Source: Priapulus caudatus
Lineage: Eukaryota; Priapulida; Priapulimorpha; Priapulimorphida; Priapulidae
Assembly: GCF_000485595.1 (NCBI RefSeq)
Contig: NW_014577466.1
Location: forward strand, 105,744-169,743
Direction of reading: 5' to 3'
Length of the DNA stretch: 64,000 nucleotides
Under the pieces are notes generated by a model that did not search any database, was not told where the DNA came from, and saw only the letters and a list, made by a program, of their open reading frames with translations. Below, in pieces: positions 46,221-59,380 of the stretch. The first letter of the stretch is position 1. Every line of letters starts with the position of its first letter. Made by a program: the position numbers and the translations under genes.

Positions 46221-49200
46221 TACGTCACCGAATCTGACGGTATTCGCATGACAACCTGCCTTGCTGCCTACAACATGTGAACGACAAGGGGCGTCATGTT
46301 CTAGCTATCACGCATACATTGCCCATAACGAAAATTTTAATAACAAGTTATCTGCTAACTAATAGGATTTGATATTACATATGTCCATGCCAAGCTAAAT
46401 GCATAAGTACGTTTGCACATTTTTCAGGTATAATATTAATAAACCAAGATGAACGCACGTAAATAACAACAACATGTCATCTATGTGAAGAGATTGGTGT
46501 ACTGTACGTAACCACATACCCCAAAATTAGATGGAAAGATGATAGAATGACTGCATATATTTTAGTGTGTGCCAATTACATGAACTAATTCATGCTGATG
46601 GACTGTAGCACGTAGGCCACACAGTAGGAGCCTATATTTCGTTTTGTAGTGCAGGTGTAAACACAAGTGGCTCAGTTAATTACAATCGTTGGATTACTGA
46701 CTACAAAGTACAAACACTGCGTTAGAATAGGCTTTGCGATTTATGCTAGGCAACCTACCTAAGTTCTGTTACTTGACTGACGTGTAATAATATATATATA
46801 TGCTTAATCATCCTCATTAAATTTTTACAAGATTTGACATTGTATTTGTTTAGGGAATCTGGGCAATAAAATCAATAACATCCGTCAATGCCGTCTGATA
46901 AATCCCCACTGTCATACTGAATACCTACCTGTTACGAGAGTAACAAGATAAATGAGGAGATCACACTTATTATGGTTTGTAGCTATGTTTTTGTGGGTTT
47001 GTACAGTGTAAACAAACTCAATTTTCAAATGTTAAAAAACAGTCGCCATCTTTTTGTAAGCAAATTTACAAACCTGCAAGAACGAACGTTTCACATAATC
47101 CGTATAAGGAAAAGAAAAAATCTAGACATGTTGGGCTTTTTGAAACTCTGCACAATGTTTACCCGAAGGGTTTTTCTACTCACAATATCTTGGGGATCAA
47201 AATCTTCAACAAGATGGCTGCCGCTCTATGCGCATTTTCAATTGCGGAACAAAAGCACAGCCGCATAACCGCCATTTGGTGGTCCCAACCCAATATTAGA
47301 ACTAGATATTTTAGCCGTACTACTGGCTAGTACATCTCAAAATATTCAGGAACCTATTAACATGTTGTATTATATACTTTGATTAAATTTTAGTTATTTT
47401 CAATACTGCTGAACTTAGTTCAAGAATAAATCAGTTTCGTAGTGTGAACGAATATGTTATCCATCCGCCCAAACGAAACTACTTCCGTTGAACAAAAATA
47501 ATCATGCGTATACTACAAATACTGAATAACTTAATAAAATCCTGCGTAGGTATTATATGTACTTTATCGCTATAGTGTTTATACATTTCAAAATTAGGTA
47601 TGAAATTGTTAAATAGTTATGATGCTATCTAGTTTTTACAAAATTACATAAAAATCTGCCTAATAGATGGCTCTGTAACTCACTTCCCCTCACATTTCCC
47701 GCGTGTTGCCTTGGTCGTTTAAAACCAAAACATTCGGTCAGTTTTTACTTTTATGTCAATTTTATATGAATAGCTATATAAAATGCATGTGTACCTTGCG
47801 AATACTTGGGGTACTGTAGAGTATATCGTTGTATATACAGTTGTATACACAGTTGCGTGGTACGTTGGGCAGTCACAGTACTCTAAAATTAACACTGTCA
47901 CAGTGTGAGTGTCAGTGTCACTGAAAGTGAAACGGTACTCAGTAGACAGTACTAGTAATAGTATAGGCTAGCCTATGCTTAGTTTTACTTTTACTTTTTA
48001 GGTTGTTAGTGCAGTTTCTCAGCTTCACGGTCATCCGAGGGTTCCAGGATGTATTAGGTGACCCCAATGCATTTTCGCAATGTGCAAATGTGGACAGCTG
48101 TTCTATCCTTGGGCCCATCTGAGCTTTTGGAAAGGCTCTAAATCATACCCAACGTATAGGGCCTACTGGTATAGTTCGCCGAGTTTCCAAACAACGAGAC
48201 GTTGTCACAGCTACTGAGCTAGCGACCAGATCACTAGCGTGACATGCCCAATTGATCAATAAACCACTGGTTTACTTGGTGTTTCCGGTCACTGGATCTC
48301 ATTTACTTAGCTATACGCTGTCTCCTGAGACTCACTGAGTAAAAATAACGCAATTTCTGCCATTTGTACTAAGCTCGGTGTGACTGAAATGTGCAGTCCA
48401 ATGACGATGGATTTAAGCTCAAGGGAAAAGTTAGGCGCCACTGCGTGACTACTATTTCGGTGGGGGATAAAAACCATGCAGTAAGCTGTATAACCAGCTA
48501 TATATGATCGACGTCAAGCTCCATCTTTGTTATAGTCCTCTGGACTCGGAAACGTTACCATTATGAGATTGTAAGATTAAGATTGAACTTTTCATGGGTG
48601 TATACTATATTTCATACACGCTGTTTAGAAATTGCACATGTCACTTTACAATTGCAAGTTGATGTAGATTGATTTTTAAATCAATTCTCAACATGCGTCT
48701 GAACAGAGGAATTGCTCCGACCTGTGATTGGATGATAAAAATATAATTAGTGACGCTTCCTTTTCATTTTGTCATTTAGCCTATGAGCGATACCGCGCGT
48801 ACATATTTGCTAATTAATTAAGCTAATCGCACTTCAATAAACTTAAGACTCGCAGGGATCATAGCTAAGACATGTGCCTATAATAGCTAGAATTTATAGA
48901 AATGTAACTCAAATCGTTCGCGCCATATGATAGTTAGTATACTTTCCTACCGGCCGTAGCCACGCGTGTAGCCGGCTGCACACAATAAGCGTCAGTATGC
49001 GCGATACTGCGCGTGCATATTTATATATACATTATACCGCGCCATAGGATTGTTAGTACACTTTCCTACCGGTCATAGCGTAATAGCGTATGTGGCAGGG
49101 TATGCAATATATGAAAACGAAATATCACAAATTCTATTTTTATCCTCCAATCACAGGTCGGAGCAATTCCTCTGTTTAGACGCATGTATTCTCAAGATCA

Positions 49201-49242
49201 AGGATTTTTACATAATTTTCTTATTTAATTTCAGGATGTAGT
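46221..49242. promoter_or_regulatory. Divergent interval between INO80D and PIGC with inverted and direct repeats
   Basis: INO80D (minus) and PIGC (plus) are transcribed away from this 3 kb, so both promoters and any 5' untranslated exons are expected here. A good acceptor (ttgtaggcag) just upstream of the INO80D start suggests a 5' intron, and another (atttaatttcag) precedes the PIGC start. Inverted 52-bp repeats lie at 48692-48743 and 49135-49186. Between them, direct repeats (CGCGCCATA..TTAGTA.ACTTTCCTACCGG) lie at 48919-48971 and 49038-49090. No open frame here looks real. Confidence 0.5.
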
Positions 49243-52200
49243 ATGCCACCAAACCAGTTGAAGTGGAAGAGAGTTCTATATGAGAAACAGGACGTTCCAG
49301 ACAATTATGTTGATGAGACATTTTTGGATGAACTAAGAAAAAATGGTAACATTGATTGCAATCTGTGAAAATATAGTTATTTTACTTTACTTGCACCAAG
49401 AAACTTCATGTACAGATCTCAGCGAGGTTATAAATTCCTGCTGTATAGACTATTGCTGCTTATGTGCATATTGGGAGTTAACACGGTCCCCGCAGATCCA
49501 CGAGTCAGCTCGTGGATAGATTATTGGTTTTTGTTACTCTGATTTCCAACAGATGGCAGGCACTACCTAACTAGATATTACCCCAGTCTTACATGAAATA
49601 AAGAATACAATGCTTTACCGTTGATTCGAACGTGAAATTATGAGTTTTGAGACTTAAGGTAAATTCGTAAAACTAGAAGGTAAACTAGAAGACATAGATC
49701 GAAACAAGGTTTGTTTACCGTTTTCCTAACGGAATATAATATAATAACTGTGTAGTATATAAAATTTCGAGGTATTTTTGCATGTAGAAACACAAAACAA
49801 GGTTCATATCCCACACATGTGTAAGCATTGTCACATTTCTTACCGGAAAAAATAGTATACTGTCGAATGGTATCATAACAAACTCGCGAAAATCCACCGG
49901 TGCGGTGGCATTTGAGACGAAAATGCACAAAATGTCCGTTTTTGCCCTGTTTTCATATCAATATATTATTATGAAGGGGAACGATTTTCATACTATTTGA
50001 ACGTGTAAGGGTGACATAACACTCATGCAGAGTAAATGTGTCAGTTTGGTTAGCTTTCCTGCAAAGGAAATGTGGTAAATCAAAAAGTGAATACGCGGTA
50101 AAAACAAGGGTGCATTGTTAACAGCGGCAGCGTTGAACGTGTTAATGTGGTATAAAAGCATTTCCGTGATGTCTATTTTGTTGTTCTGGTTCACAGTAAA
50201 TACAACTACATACAGTTTTTGGCCGACAGTGTTGGAGTCTGGAGTAGTGACCCAGCAGCTTAGCAGGTGAGCATCAGGCCTATTTCGTGTATCTCATCTT
50301 AATAATACAATTAGGAGCAGGCAAACAGGGATGACGTACATTGCTACTGTATATAACGATGAATCTTATGTGAATTCAATGTTGAGCAATCGTTAAATGG
50401 ATTCACGTAAACTTCTTAAAAATATAGGGTGAAAACAGTTGTGTGTGTGGGTGGATGTATACGTGTCAGTTGTGTGTGTGGGTGGATGTATACGTGTATA
50501 CTGATTGTATCACTTTTTTCCCCAGTGTCATAATTTTTGTGGACAGTTTTGTTCTCATGCAAGAGGGTGAGGTGTCGCCGCACACACTGTTTGCTGTATC
50601 TGCACTTCTCACGCTTATCGCTTATGTGATCTATAAAAGCACGGCTAGTGCAGGAACAGTCAGCATTTCTGAGCAGGATGGTGGGAATGAAGAGAGTTGT
50701 AGTGAGTATATGAGTTAGCTGTTAATCTCTGTTTGTCAATCTTTGTTTGTAGTTTTTTACCTAAAAAGTTATACTTTCATATTGCTGTGCTAAAAGAATT
50801 GTTTTCACTGTAGTAACTAAATGGTAGTATTTCAGTTGTGCTTGTTAAATAGTTTTAAAACTGGGAATTTCTACCACATGGTGGCAGCACCGTTCAATAA
50901 TGAGCCTGTCACATACGGTTCAGTACGTTGAGCATTCTTATGGTATTTCGTACATATGTGTTCTGTATTAGAAGAACATTGTATTCTCTTGGTCTTACTT
51001 TCCTCTTCTAACCCTGGCCATCGATCTGTCACTATTCTCCACCCTTAGAGACAGCGCAGAATAAAGTACATATGTTCACTAATCATATCTCTCATTCAAG
51101 TTGTAGATGATATAAAGGCAGCTATTACATTTCTGGCCCTTGCCTATGGACTGGCGCCCATTCTGGCAACATTAACGGAATCCATTAGCACTGACACCAT
51201 CTATGCTATGAGCACTGCTATGCTGTTAGCCAACCTTGTTCTGTACGACTATGGACCAAGCGCAGCTATGTATGTATCTACTCCATTCTTATAGATCTAC
51301 TATGCTCGAACCATTAAAGTTGAAATAATTGCAAGCTTTCATTTTATAACCTTGTACTCGTACGGATATCTATAACCTCATGCCTTAATTGAAAGTAGCA
51401 TAAACTGCACTTATGCGAACACTTGGCACTCAGATTAAATTGACTACGTCACGAATTTTCCATGGTAAAATTTGTAAAAAAAAATTGCCATTTTTTTACA
51501 TTAAAAGTTAGAACTAACGTTACTAAATATATCCTCAAACTCTCACCTGATAAAAATGCTTTTACATTGGTTAAATTTGCAAAAAGCTAGACGATTTGGT
51601 AATTTCTGTTGTCTAACACTATTCCCCCAGTACTGCTCAGATACTGGCGTCTTTCTGTTTTTCACCGGCAAATTAGGGCATATAAAGAAGGTATATAAGC
51701 ATGAAAAGTAAACAGAAACACTAATTGTATTTTCATACATTTTATTTTGTACAAATAACACACAAATATACTACTTGATGGTGCTAGAAATTCGTGACGT
51801 AATCACTTTAACCCTATTAAAATAGCACACTTGCAAATATAATTATGGTACTCTTGCTTGTTACTTTGTTAAAAAATGACACTTTTAACTAAGAATTTTA
51901 TCCATTTATTGCACTGACGGTGAGGAGCTCGCAAGCTCATGTTGACATATCTGTTACCAATGTATCATCTTTAAATTAATAAATAAATAAATATGGAATT
52001 TATATGTATTTGTTGTTGCAGAGTCTCGGGGACTGTGTCTTTCAACGCTGCGATGTTTGCCTCTGTGTGTCTGGCGTCGCGCCTGCCTACTTTGTGGCAC
52101 ACCTTCGCTACGGTCACCCTGAGTGCTGAAATGTTCGCCATGTTGCCCATCTTTCGCAAACGGTTAAAGGTAACTTCCCAAGCTCATTTTCACTGCGGAG

Positions 52201-54128
52201 GTCCAATCTTAACGAAGATGCCTCACGCTTTAGAACACAACTGCGATCCTATCTAGAGTATTCTGTGTAGTGCGATACGGTAGCCATTTAATATGTAGTC
52301 TGATCGTGTAATGTGGGACACAATAGTCACGTGTGATAATACTCAATATATTTTATTTCGAAACTACTCTCTGGAAACGAATGTTTCTGCGTATAGAGTT
52401 TCTATGTATCTATGTATAGAGTATCTAGAGTAGTCTATGTTTTTTTCCAGAGTAATAGTCAATAGGTCTGCAAATGCAAATGCCCCGGTAATAGTCTGCA
52501 AGAATGAAAGTCTCTGCAATTAATTGTGTATGCCTCCTCCAAAGAGCACGAGTATTCATACTGATAGGAATGTATAATGATGCTAGTTTGCTGATGCAGG
52601 GATGCTACGGATCACGTGTTCAGGCGATGATGACGTTAGTTCTTGGTCTCGTGGCACTGGCAGGGTTGTGGCACATCTCTCCACCCTGCGCTGCTCTCTT
52701 TCTCATACTGCACACGTTCATCACGTTCGTATGTCCACTGTGGCTTCTTCAGATTCAACCTTTCAAAGAGTAAGTGATGAATTAAATGTGATTATGTTTA
52801 TCATTTTGAGTTTCAGGTCAGAGCCTGGGGCATTTGACAATGGTAGTGATAACAAATGTGATCCAGGAGTTAAGTGCCCTTTCTCCTCCCTCTCCCTTCC
52901 AGTGAGTCCTCGAATAATAAATATATTTCTTAATTACCGTTCCCTCCAAGTATTATCATGATACTGTGCTACATCATTAAATCATCAAATATATGCACTT
53001 AAAAATATCTACTTGCAATCCTAATTGCCTTCATAATCCATCTTGTATAAGAAAGATGTTGCATTGTATTGCATGTCCAATTACATCATGGAAGTGACAG
53101 TCAGTGGGAAAATGTGATTCATGTTACAATTTTTCCTGTTCAAACGTTTTTTCTTAAAGGGACAGTAGCCTCTAGGATTTTACTGCATACAACTGTACTT
53201 ACTGTATAACAAATCGTCTATACCCACATGTATTTGTCACCAGATACTTAATTAATTATTTACACATCAACGCTACGAAATTTGAACGGCGCCATGACAC
53301 CCGCGACCGTGCTGCCACCCTGAAAAAGTTGCGTATTTGCATTTTTATTTTGCAGGTAAATGACCGAGGGCTAATCACAAAAGTGCAATTATATTTATAC
53401 CTAAATGCTATTTAACCGAACGATATTCATTTTAGGGCAAATTTATCCATATTATAACTGAAACTATATGTCGTTTATAAGATATTACAATCCTTTTGCT
53501 TTTAAATGAATAAATAAGAAATACCCTCGGTCTGTAGCCCTTGGCTGGAAAGTGGTTTTGCGCAACTTCTCAGATCGTGCGCTTTGAGTGGCGCCACCGT
53601 CGTTGCAATCAAACTGTAGTCGTTAGTTTTAAAACATTTAAAAAAAATATTTCTAATGGTGATTGAACCATGAAACTTTTTATGTAGCGCAATTATAACC
53701 TAAATTAGCTGAAAATAACCCTAGAACCTAGAGGCTACTGTTCCTTTAAGTGAATTACTTACATGGGGTGGGATCTAACTGTAGTTCAAAATGTTAGTGA
53801 ACGTTCATACATGGTGTTAGTGTAATTTGGTACAGCTAATATATAATGACCTCCTATCAGATATGTATTGCTAATTATATTATTTATATGTGGTAACTTG
53901 GACTGAATTTGAATTTGCTTCTATAAAAACAGCTGCAAACATTGTGTTATATATTGAGACACTGTGTATATACTTCTACTGTTATGTACAATGTGGTGAA
54001 TTGTTGTATTTGTTTCAAATAAACAGGACACTTATTCTTCGTTAAATTTCCTTTTCAGTAACATTCATGGACCATGGGATGAAGCAGAAATAAGATCATG
54101 TGACACCCAGATCCCAGTACACATGTAA
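49243..54128 (+). CDS. PIGC: Phosphatidylinositol N-acetylglucosaminyltransferase subunit C orthologue, complete
   Basis: Membrane subunit of the ER GPI-GlcNAc transferase, which transfers GlcNAc from UDP-GlcNAc to phosphatidylinositol in the first step of GPI-anchor synthesis. Exons: 49243-49345, 50197-50266, 50526-50701, 51107-51269, 52022-52169, 52600-52769, 54059-54128. They total 900 nt (299 aa; human 297), with all phases consistent. It begins [20 protein letters not shown], matching the human WQKVLYERQPFPDNYVD block. Other strong matches are [25 protein letters not shown] and [11 protein letters not shown] near the C-terminus. Hydrophobic segments lie near residues 44-70, 80-98, 121-139, 148-168, 178-215, 229-247 and 250-272. 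Human PIGC is encoded in one coding exon, so this multi-exon form is the non-retroposed arrangement. Putative AATAAA signals lie near 54449 and 54570. Confidence 0.95.
53154..53749. mobile_element. TTAA-flanked DNA transposon remnant in the last PIGC intron
   Basis: Both ends read TTAAAGG(G/A)ACAGTAGCCTC(TAGG) in inverted orientation, with TTAA on each side. TTAA duplications are produced by piggyBac and Kolobok transposons, and AGGG-type ends favour Kolobok. Length is about 596 bp with no transposase. Confidence 0.85.
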
Positions 54129-55888
54129 ACATCTTCAGCTCTACATTACTATGTCGGATAAAACTTGGTATCTAATGTTGATGGGTTTTAGTGAAACAAA
54201 TGTAACATTGCTAAATACCCTGCGAAAGCAAAAGAGCTAGTCCACTGAAGTGCAAACTTTAAAAGTGTAATATAAAGTCAAACTTTAAAAGAAGCTATAT
54301 TGCTGACTGAAGTTTTTTCGTAATGCTAGTGTATGTAATTGCTAGTATTGTAGTTTGTAACCATAACTTGACTGATGTATCGGTTGCATTTCTGTGCACT
54401 TCCCGTGAGAGTGGAGGATGAGTGCTGAGAAATGCTGAAATTATGCTTAGTAGAATAAATAAATCTGCACTTTGAGTGCCAATGGGTGTTTTTGTGATGG
54501 GGTATTTGGTCATTTGATTGTGATAACTATATAAGAAAATATATCATTACTGTAAATACATTAATATTTTAATAAACATCTTTATGGTATAGACTTGATT
54601 GTGATATGCATTTTCATTCCTATGAAGAATAAATCTGCCGTAAAATATAAATGCACAGTGCACACGGGTTATTGTAAGGAACTTTGAAGAGTAAAGCTGT
54701 AAAAGTGACTAATTACTTTCCAAAGTATAATTCCAAAGTAATATTTATTAAGGAAAACGTTTACACACAGACCCAGCTGTAAATGTGTAGGGTCATTACA
54801 TTACAAACATTACATACAAAATCCCTACTAAAAATAGTTGCCACTACACTAGAAATTTTGATCCCCTGGACCAATATTTCCGGTATTCAGTATTTCGCGA
54901 TACACGCATACGCCGTGTAAAATTTTATGACACGCGCTCTCGCGAGAAATGTGACTCACGCGATAGATGCTTCGTACTTGCCGCTGTACTGTACTGTCTG
55001 TCCTTATCTTGTGTTACACTAGAAGCGTGTGTAGTTAAGTCTTATTCAAGAAACAACCCTCACTGTGACCGAGAAACCAGGTAATATTGATATATTAATT
55101 CATTCGTATATGTTTTAATTTATTTCATCTAAAAGGAAGATCTTGCGTAGAAACAGCGCAATGCCGATGACATGTCACGGTTATTTTAGTTTATTTCTCG
55201 GCACGCCCTGTCGCCCGCCGGTCACTCAATGAGAGAAAAGACCGCTTCTGTTCCTATTGACGATTACGAGGTCATAGTGCAAGGAATTATGGATGTTATC
55301 ATGGAAATCGTGAAACTGAAATTGTGATATAATATTGTTGTAAAGGGTGATGACAAAAGGTGAGTGACTGAGTGATTGACCCTGCCCGTGGCGGCTGGAG
55401 AAAATGCTCGCCTGAGCCTTGATTTTGCAGGCCCAGCTTGCTATGACACATCTAATTATTTATAAGTATGAAACTGAATGCTCGAAAATAAAAATGTGAC
55501 TTATAAGTTGTAAGGCAAAGAAGTTACCTGACATTGTACTTGTAGCTATATGTAACTTACTGCTTTATTTGCTGGCAAATAGGCCATGCATTTGCTAATA
55601 GTTTCCTGAACATATCCGACTACCGTATCTCACTAAAATAGTAAAATGGAATTTAGCCCACTTTGTAAAATCTTAACAGGATTCACAAGGAAAAGAGATG
55701 CTATTGCAGATTAAAGCTTCTCAGAAAATCCACCTCTCTGTGTGCACATTGTGCAGGCAGCCTCCTATGTCAATATAGTGCAATCCAACCTAATCTTGCC
55801 TCATTTACACCTCGTGAGTTGAGTTGCTCTAAGAAACAAGTTGTATTGCATTATTAAATGTTTTCCCTGCCCCTTGCAGATCCTACAT
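54129..55888. other. Downstream of PIGC, no gene established
   Basis: AT-rich sequence. A possible untranslated exon ends at a donor (AAACCAG/gtaata) at about 55080. A small plus-strand open frame at 55228-55326 (32 codons, MREKTASVPIDDYEVIVQG start) is coding-like but unrecognised. Neither is strong enough to call a gene. Confidence 0.4.
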
Positions 55889-56082
55889 CAGGGTTCTCCA
55901 AGCTTTTTCATTATAGCATGGGGGTGCTGCCATGGGGGTCCTAGTTGCAAATCGGGGGTCTGGGGGCTATGATATTTAGCATGGCGGCTATGATATTTAG
56001 AGTGGCGGGTGCATTTTAGGATGGCGGGGCTCGACGATAGCCTGGCGGGCCGCCAGGCTATAAGTGCTCTTGGAGAACCCTG
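55889..56082. mobile_element. MITE with CAGGGTTCTCCAAG ends and TACAT duplication
   Basis: 14-bp perfect terminal inverted repeats CAGGGTTCTCCAAG bound a 194-bp element. The same pentamer TACAT precedes (55884-55888) and follows (56083-56087) it. The interior contains GGGGGT-rich and internal palindromic sequence (AGCCTGGCGGGCCGCCAGGCT-type hairpin near 56038). Confidence 0.88.
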
Positions 56083-56087
56083 TACAT

Positions 56088-57393
56088 CAGTGTCTGTATT
56101 TTCTGGGGCTGATAGCCTCTTCATCTCTACCTCACAGGACCCAGTTGTGACGTTGTCCGTGCAGATGGTGTCTTTCCGTGCATGCCAGGTGTCCAAACCA
56201 CTGGTTCCTTCCCTTCCTTACCAGACAAGACCGCATGTGTGTATTTGTCCGAGCTGTGTCGTTACTCTCATGCTCGAACCAATCGTCACATTGTCAGCAG
56301 TCACACAATTTCGCTAATAACTATTAACGGATGTAAGTTTGAATAAGAGGTTATTCGTTTCTCAATCTAGTTTGTTAATTTTGTTATGAGGTTTTTAAAA
56401 ACCGTTTAATTTATTTTGAACGTACGGTCATGGCAGTTTGTTTACATTTTGCGAACTACATTCATCACATCACAAGCTTTGCTGCTGCTAAACGTGGCAT
56501 TTTTCTGGAACATTTTTGTATGGTAGTCAAGAACTGGTAGTGTGTATATGAACATTTATGATAGCTTTTCGTTGGGGGCATACAGTGTTATGGTATGTCT
56601 TTTCTAGATGGCCTTTTGTGTCAACAAGGCAATAGTCATTCTCTTGTTTAAAGGACTCTTAGTACTGTTTATTTATAATAGTTGAGTGGAGAATAATATG
56701 ACTCATGGTCATAATTTGTTGTTGTGTTTATTTGCTGAAATATAGTGCTGGGATTTACTGAGATAAAGCTCGAAGTGTCCACATTTGTTTAGGCGCCCAT
56801 TTATCTTTAGTGACGTGACAAGATGTGTGCGGTGTGCTGTGTATTGTACATTATATATGGTGGTCGTAGTCTAATGGTTAGCAAAGTTCAGCGCAGTTAC
56901 CTTGGAGCATCATCAAAAGGTAGATTTAATTTACCAAAATCACATAGAGATCATGCACATACATGTGTTGTATTGATTACATTGGCATGAAATCCAATTA
57001 TGTGTACATGTACGCTATATCCAGGACTTTTGGTTAGTGAGTTTGACCTAAAATGTGGTAACAAAGACGGTTCTGTTGCACCACAGGTATAAGCGCATGT
57101 TTCACGCTGACTCACTGACATACATGTACAGTTTGTACACCCTCAGTAAGTCACTGGCTTAGTGACCTCATCTCTGTACCTAGGACCCTCTGACTGTTGG
57201 CATAGTAACATACTGCTGTGATCAAGTTCAACACCTGAACATAGTAGATTGTCAATAACTAATGGCATTTTGTACTTTTTACCTGTGTTTTCAGTTTTTT
57301 TTAAATATTTTTGTGATGAAGTTCATTCTCGTAAAAATGGAATATATATCTTTGCTGAAAGTTAGGGCATATAAATATAATAATATTTATGCA
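56088..57393. other. Intergenic, no feature seen
   Basis: AT-rich sequence without an open frame of recognisable content and without obvious repeats. Confidence 0.55.
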
Positions 57394-57719
57394 TGCATTG
57401 GGTGGCTCAATGGTTGAGTGCTCGCCTCGTATGTGGAAGGTCGGGGGCTTAACTCTCGGCCGGGTCATACCAAAGACTTGAAAAATTGTACACACGGCTT
57501 CTCTGCTTAGCATTCAGCAAATAGAGATAGAGTGTGGCAAGTTAACTCGCAGTGCTACCAGTGGACTAACCCCCTACTGTAGCATTTACTGTGAAAGCAG
57601 CTGCGGGGCCTCAGGGTTACAGAAACTGAGATAGGCACCGCCCTATGCGCCTGTAGCTATACGCTATGCGTATGAAGGCGCGGGAAGGATTTAACTTTTA
57701 ACTTAATGCATTGGGTGGG
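57394..57719 (+). mobile_element. tRNA-derived SINE with target duplication
   Basis: Starts with a tRNA-like head: A-box-like TGGCTCAATGGTTGAGTG, then CTCGCCTCGTATGTGGAAGG and a degenerate B box. It continues into a tRNA-unrelated body (CATACCAAAGACTTGAAAAA) and ends in a TTTAACTTTTAACTT tail. The flanks repeat TGCATTGGGTGG (57394-57405 and 57708-57719), consistent with a retroposition target duplication. The head-plus-'ACCAAAGACTT' arrangement resembles SINEs reported in several marine invertebrates, from memory only. Confidence 0.82.
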
Positions 57720-58892
57720 CCTGATGTTAATCATTATATATTTTCCTTACTGGAAGTGTGACATATGACATATTTTTTTATTTGTCGGGATACTTTTTGC
57801 CGTGTAAACATGATAGATATGATATTTATAAAGCAATCTTGGTACACATGTAAGCTAGTTAATGTTCTTCGGGTGGTGAATGGAAATGCTTCTGGGTATT
57901 AAAATTTAAATATGTCCTGAGAAAAGGACTAACTTTTAACATGGTGACGTGACTGAGTAAAGGTGTCTGTGTGTTGTCTTAGTATCGTACAGTAGGTTCA
58001 GTGTTATCAACATTTCAGAAGTGCATACAAAAACTAGTCACTTGATTTTTTACTGTGAATATTGCTGAAGATTTTTGGTCATTGCTACGACAGTTTTTGT
58101 GGTGTAGCCTAGCTTGCTTACAGAAATAAGTTGCTTCTTGAATGCTGGTGACTTTGGACTACAAGTGTAGATGTTTTGAAAGGTCATTGCAGCTTCTATA
58201 ATTTTTAATATTAGTTTAGTAGTATTAGGAATATTAATTTGGTAGTATAGTTATAGTTAGTGAATATCAGGTAAGATGAGTCGACTTAAAATTTTTAACA
58301 TAGGTGAGTCTTGTTGAAAAGGTCTAGATATTATGAGTGACTGAGATGGAGAAAATGAATGATTTCCTCTTGAATTTAATGGTCATAATAAATTAATGTT
58401 TGTTGTACTTTTTTTGCTTACGATTTAAACTGACACAGTTTCTAAAAAAAGATTGTATTTGGTACACATAAATATTTATTTAACCGTTGTTAAATTGTTA
58501 AATTATAGAACACCCAAGTTCTATTGCATCAAAGTTCTAATTGCATGAACCAGAAAAACATTACAATAATTTATCAAATCAGGACATTTAATTATGTTGT
58601 GATTCAAGTGCCTCTATCTTCACACTCATTAAAGTTACAGTGGTGAAGGAAATAGGCTAACTGCAGTAGCTGCTGTAGAGTTGTGTGATGATTTGGCTTA
58701 CCACCAGCTATCCTCACTATATTTAGTTGGCGTTACTCGTTATTTTGTACACTGACTCATCTGCACGTGCATAAACGCTGCCCGCTAGAAAGTGATGCGA
58801 GTACTTACGTTAACGTATTCCGCAACAAATTTTATTACCTTATCAGCAACTAGATAATATGACATTTTCTTACGGGTGTGTGTATAGTAGTC
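57720..58892. other. Intergenic, no feature seen
   Basis: AT-rich unique sequence with no supported exon on either strand. Confidence 0.55.
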
Positions 58893-59247
58893 GGGGGTAG
58901 AAATTAACTTTTGAACACGGGAGTCCAACGGACTCCCTACCCTCAAAAAGAGGGTACTTAGTAGCAAAATGAGGGAGTTCGCAGTCTGAAGTTTAAAACT
59001 AAAGATATTAACAATAACACATGTACTTATTTTTAAGATTCATGCGGTTGCACGTATGCCAAATTTTCTTTGGACATGAGCTGAAAAAATACGGTAATTC
59101 CGCAAGGCCGTGCTCCGGAACGAACTAGCTAGTACATATGGCAGAATTTTCAGGGAGTCACACGGACTCCTGCATATGTCAAATCAGGAAGTCCAACAGT
59201 AAATCAGGGAGTATTTGACTCCGGACTCCCGTTAATTTTGCACCCTG
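58893..59247. mobile_element. hAT-like MITE, second copy of the 43617 family
   Basis: Begins GGGGGTAGAAATTAACTTTT and ends GTTAATTTTGCACCCTG. The interior shares AGGGAGTCACACGGACTCCT-type sequence with 43617-43946 and with the inverted copy at 60796-61045. No coding capacity. Confidence 0.82.
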
Positions 59248-59380
59248 GTAGTACTAGGAACATGAGGTGCAGGGCATCGTCAACGTGATTTCTCTAGATG
59301 TCACATCTCACCATGCTCTGATTACTAACGAGTTGTGCAGGGGAATCGTGGGCAGCGCACATGGTTTTCCAATACGACGT

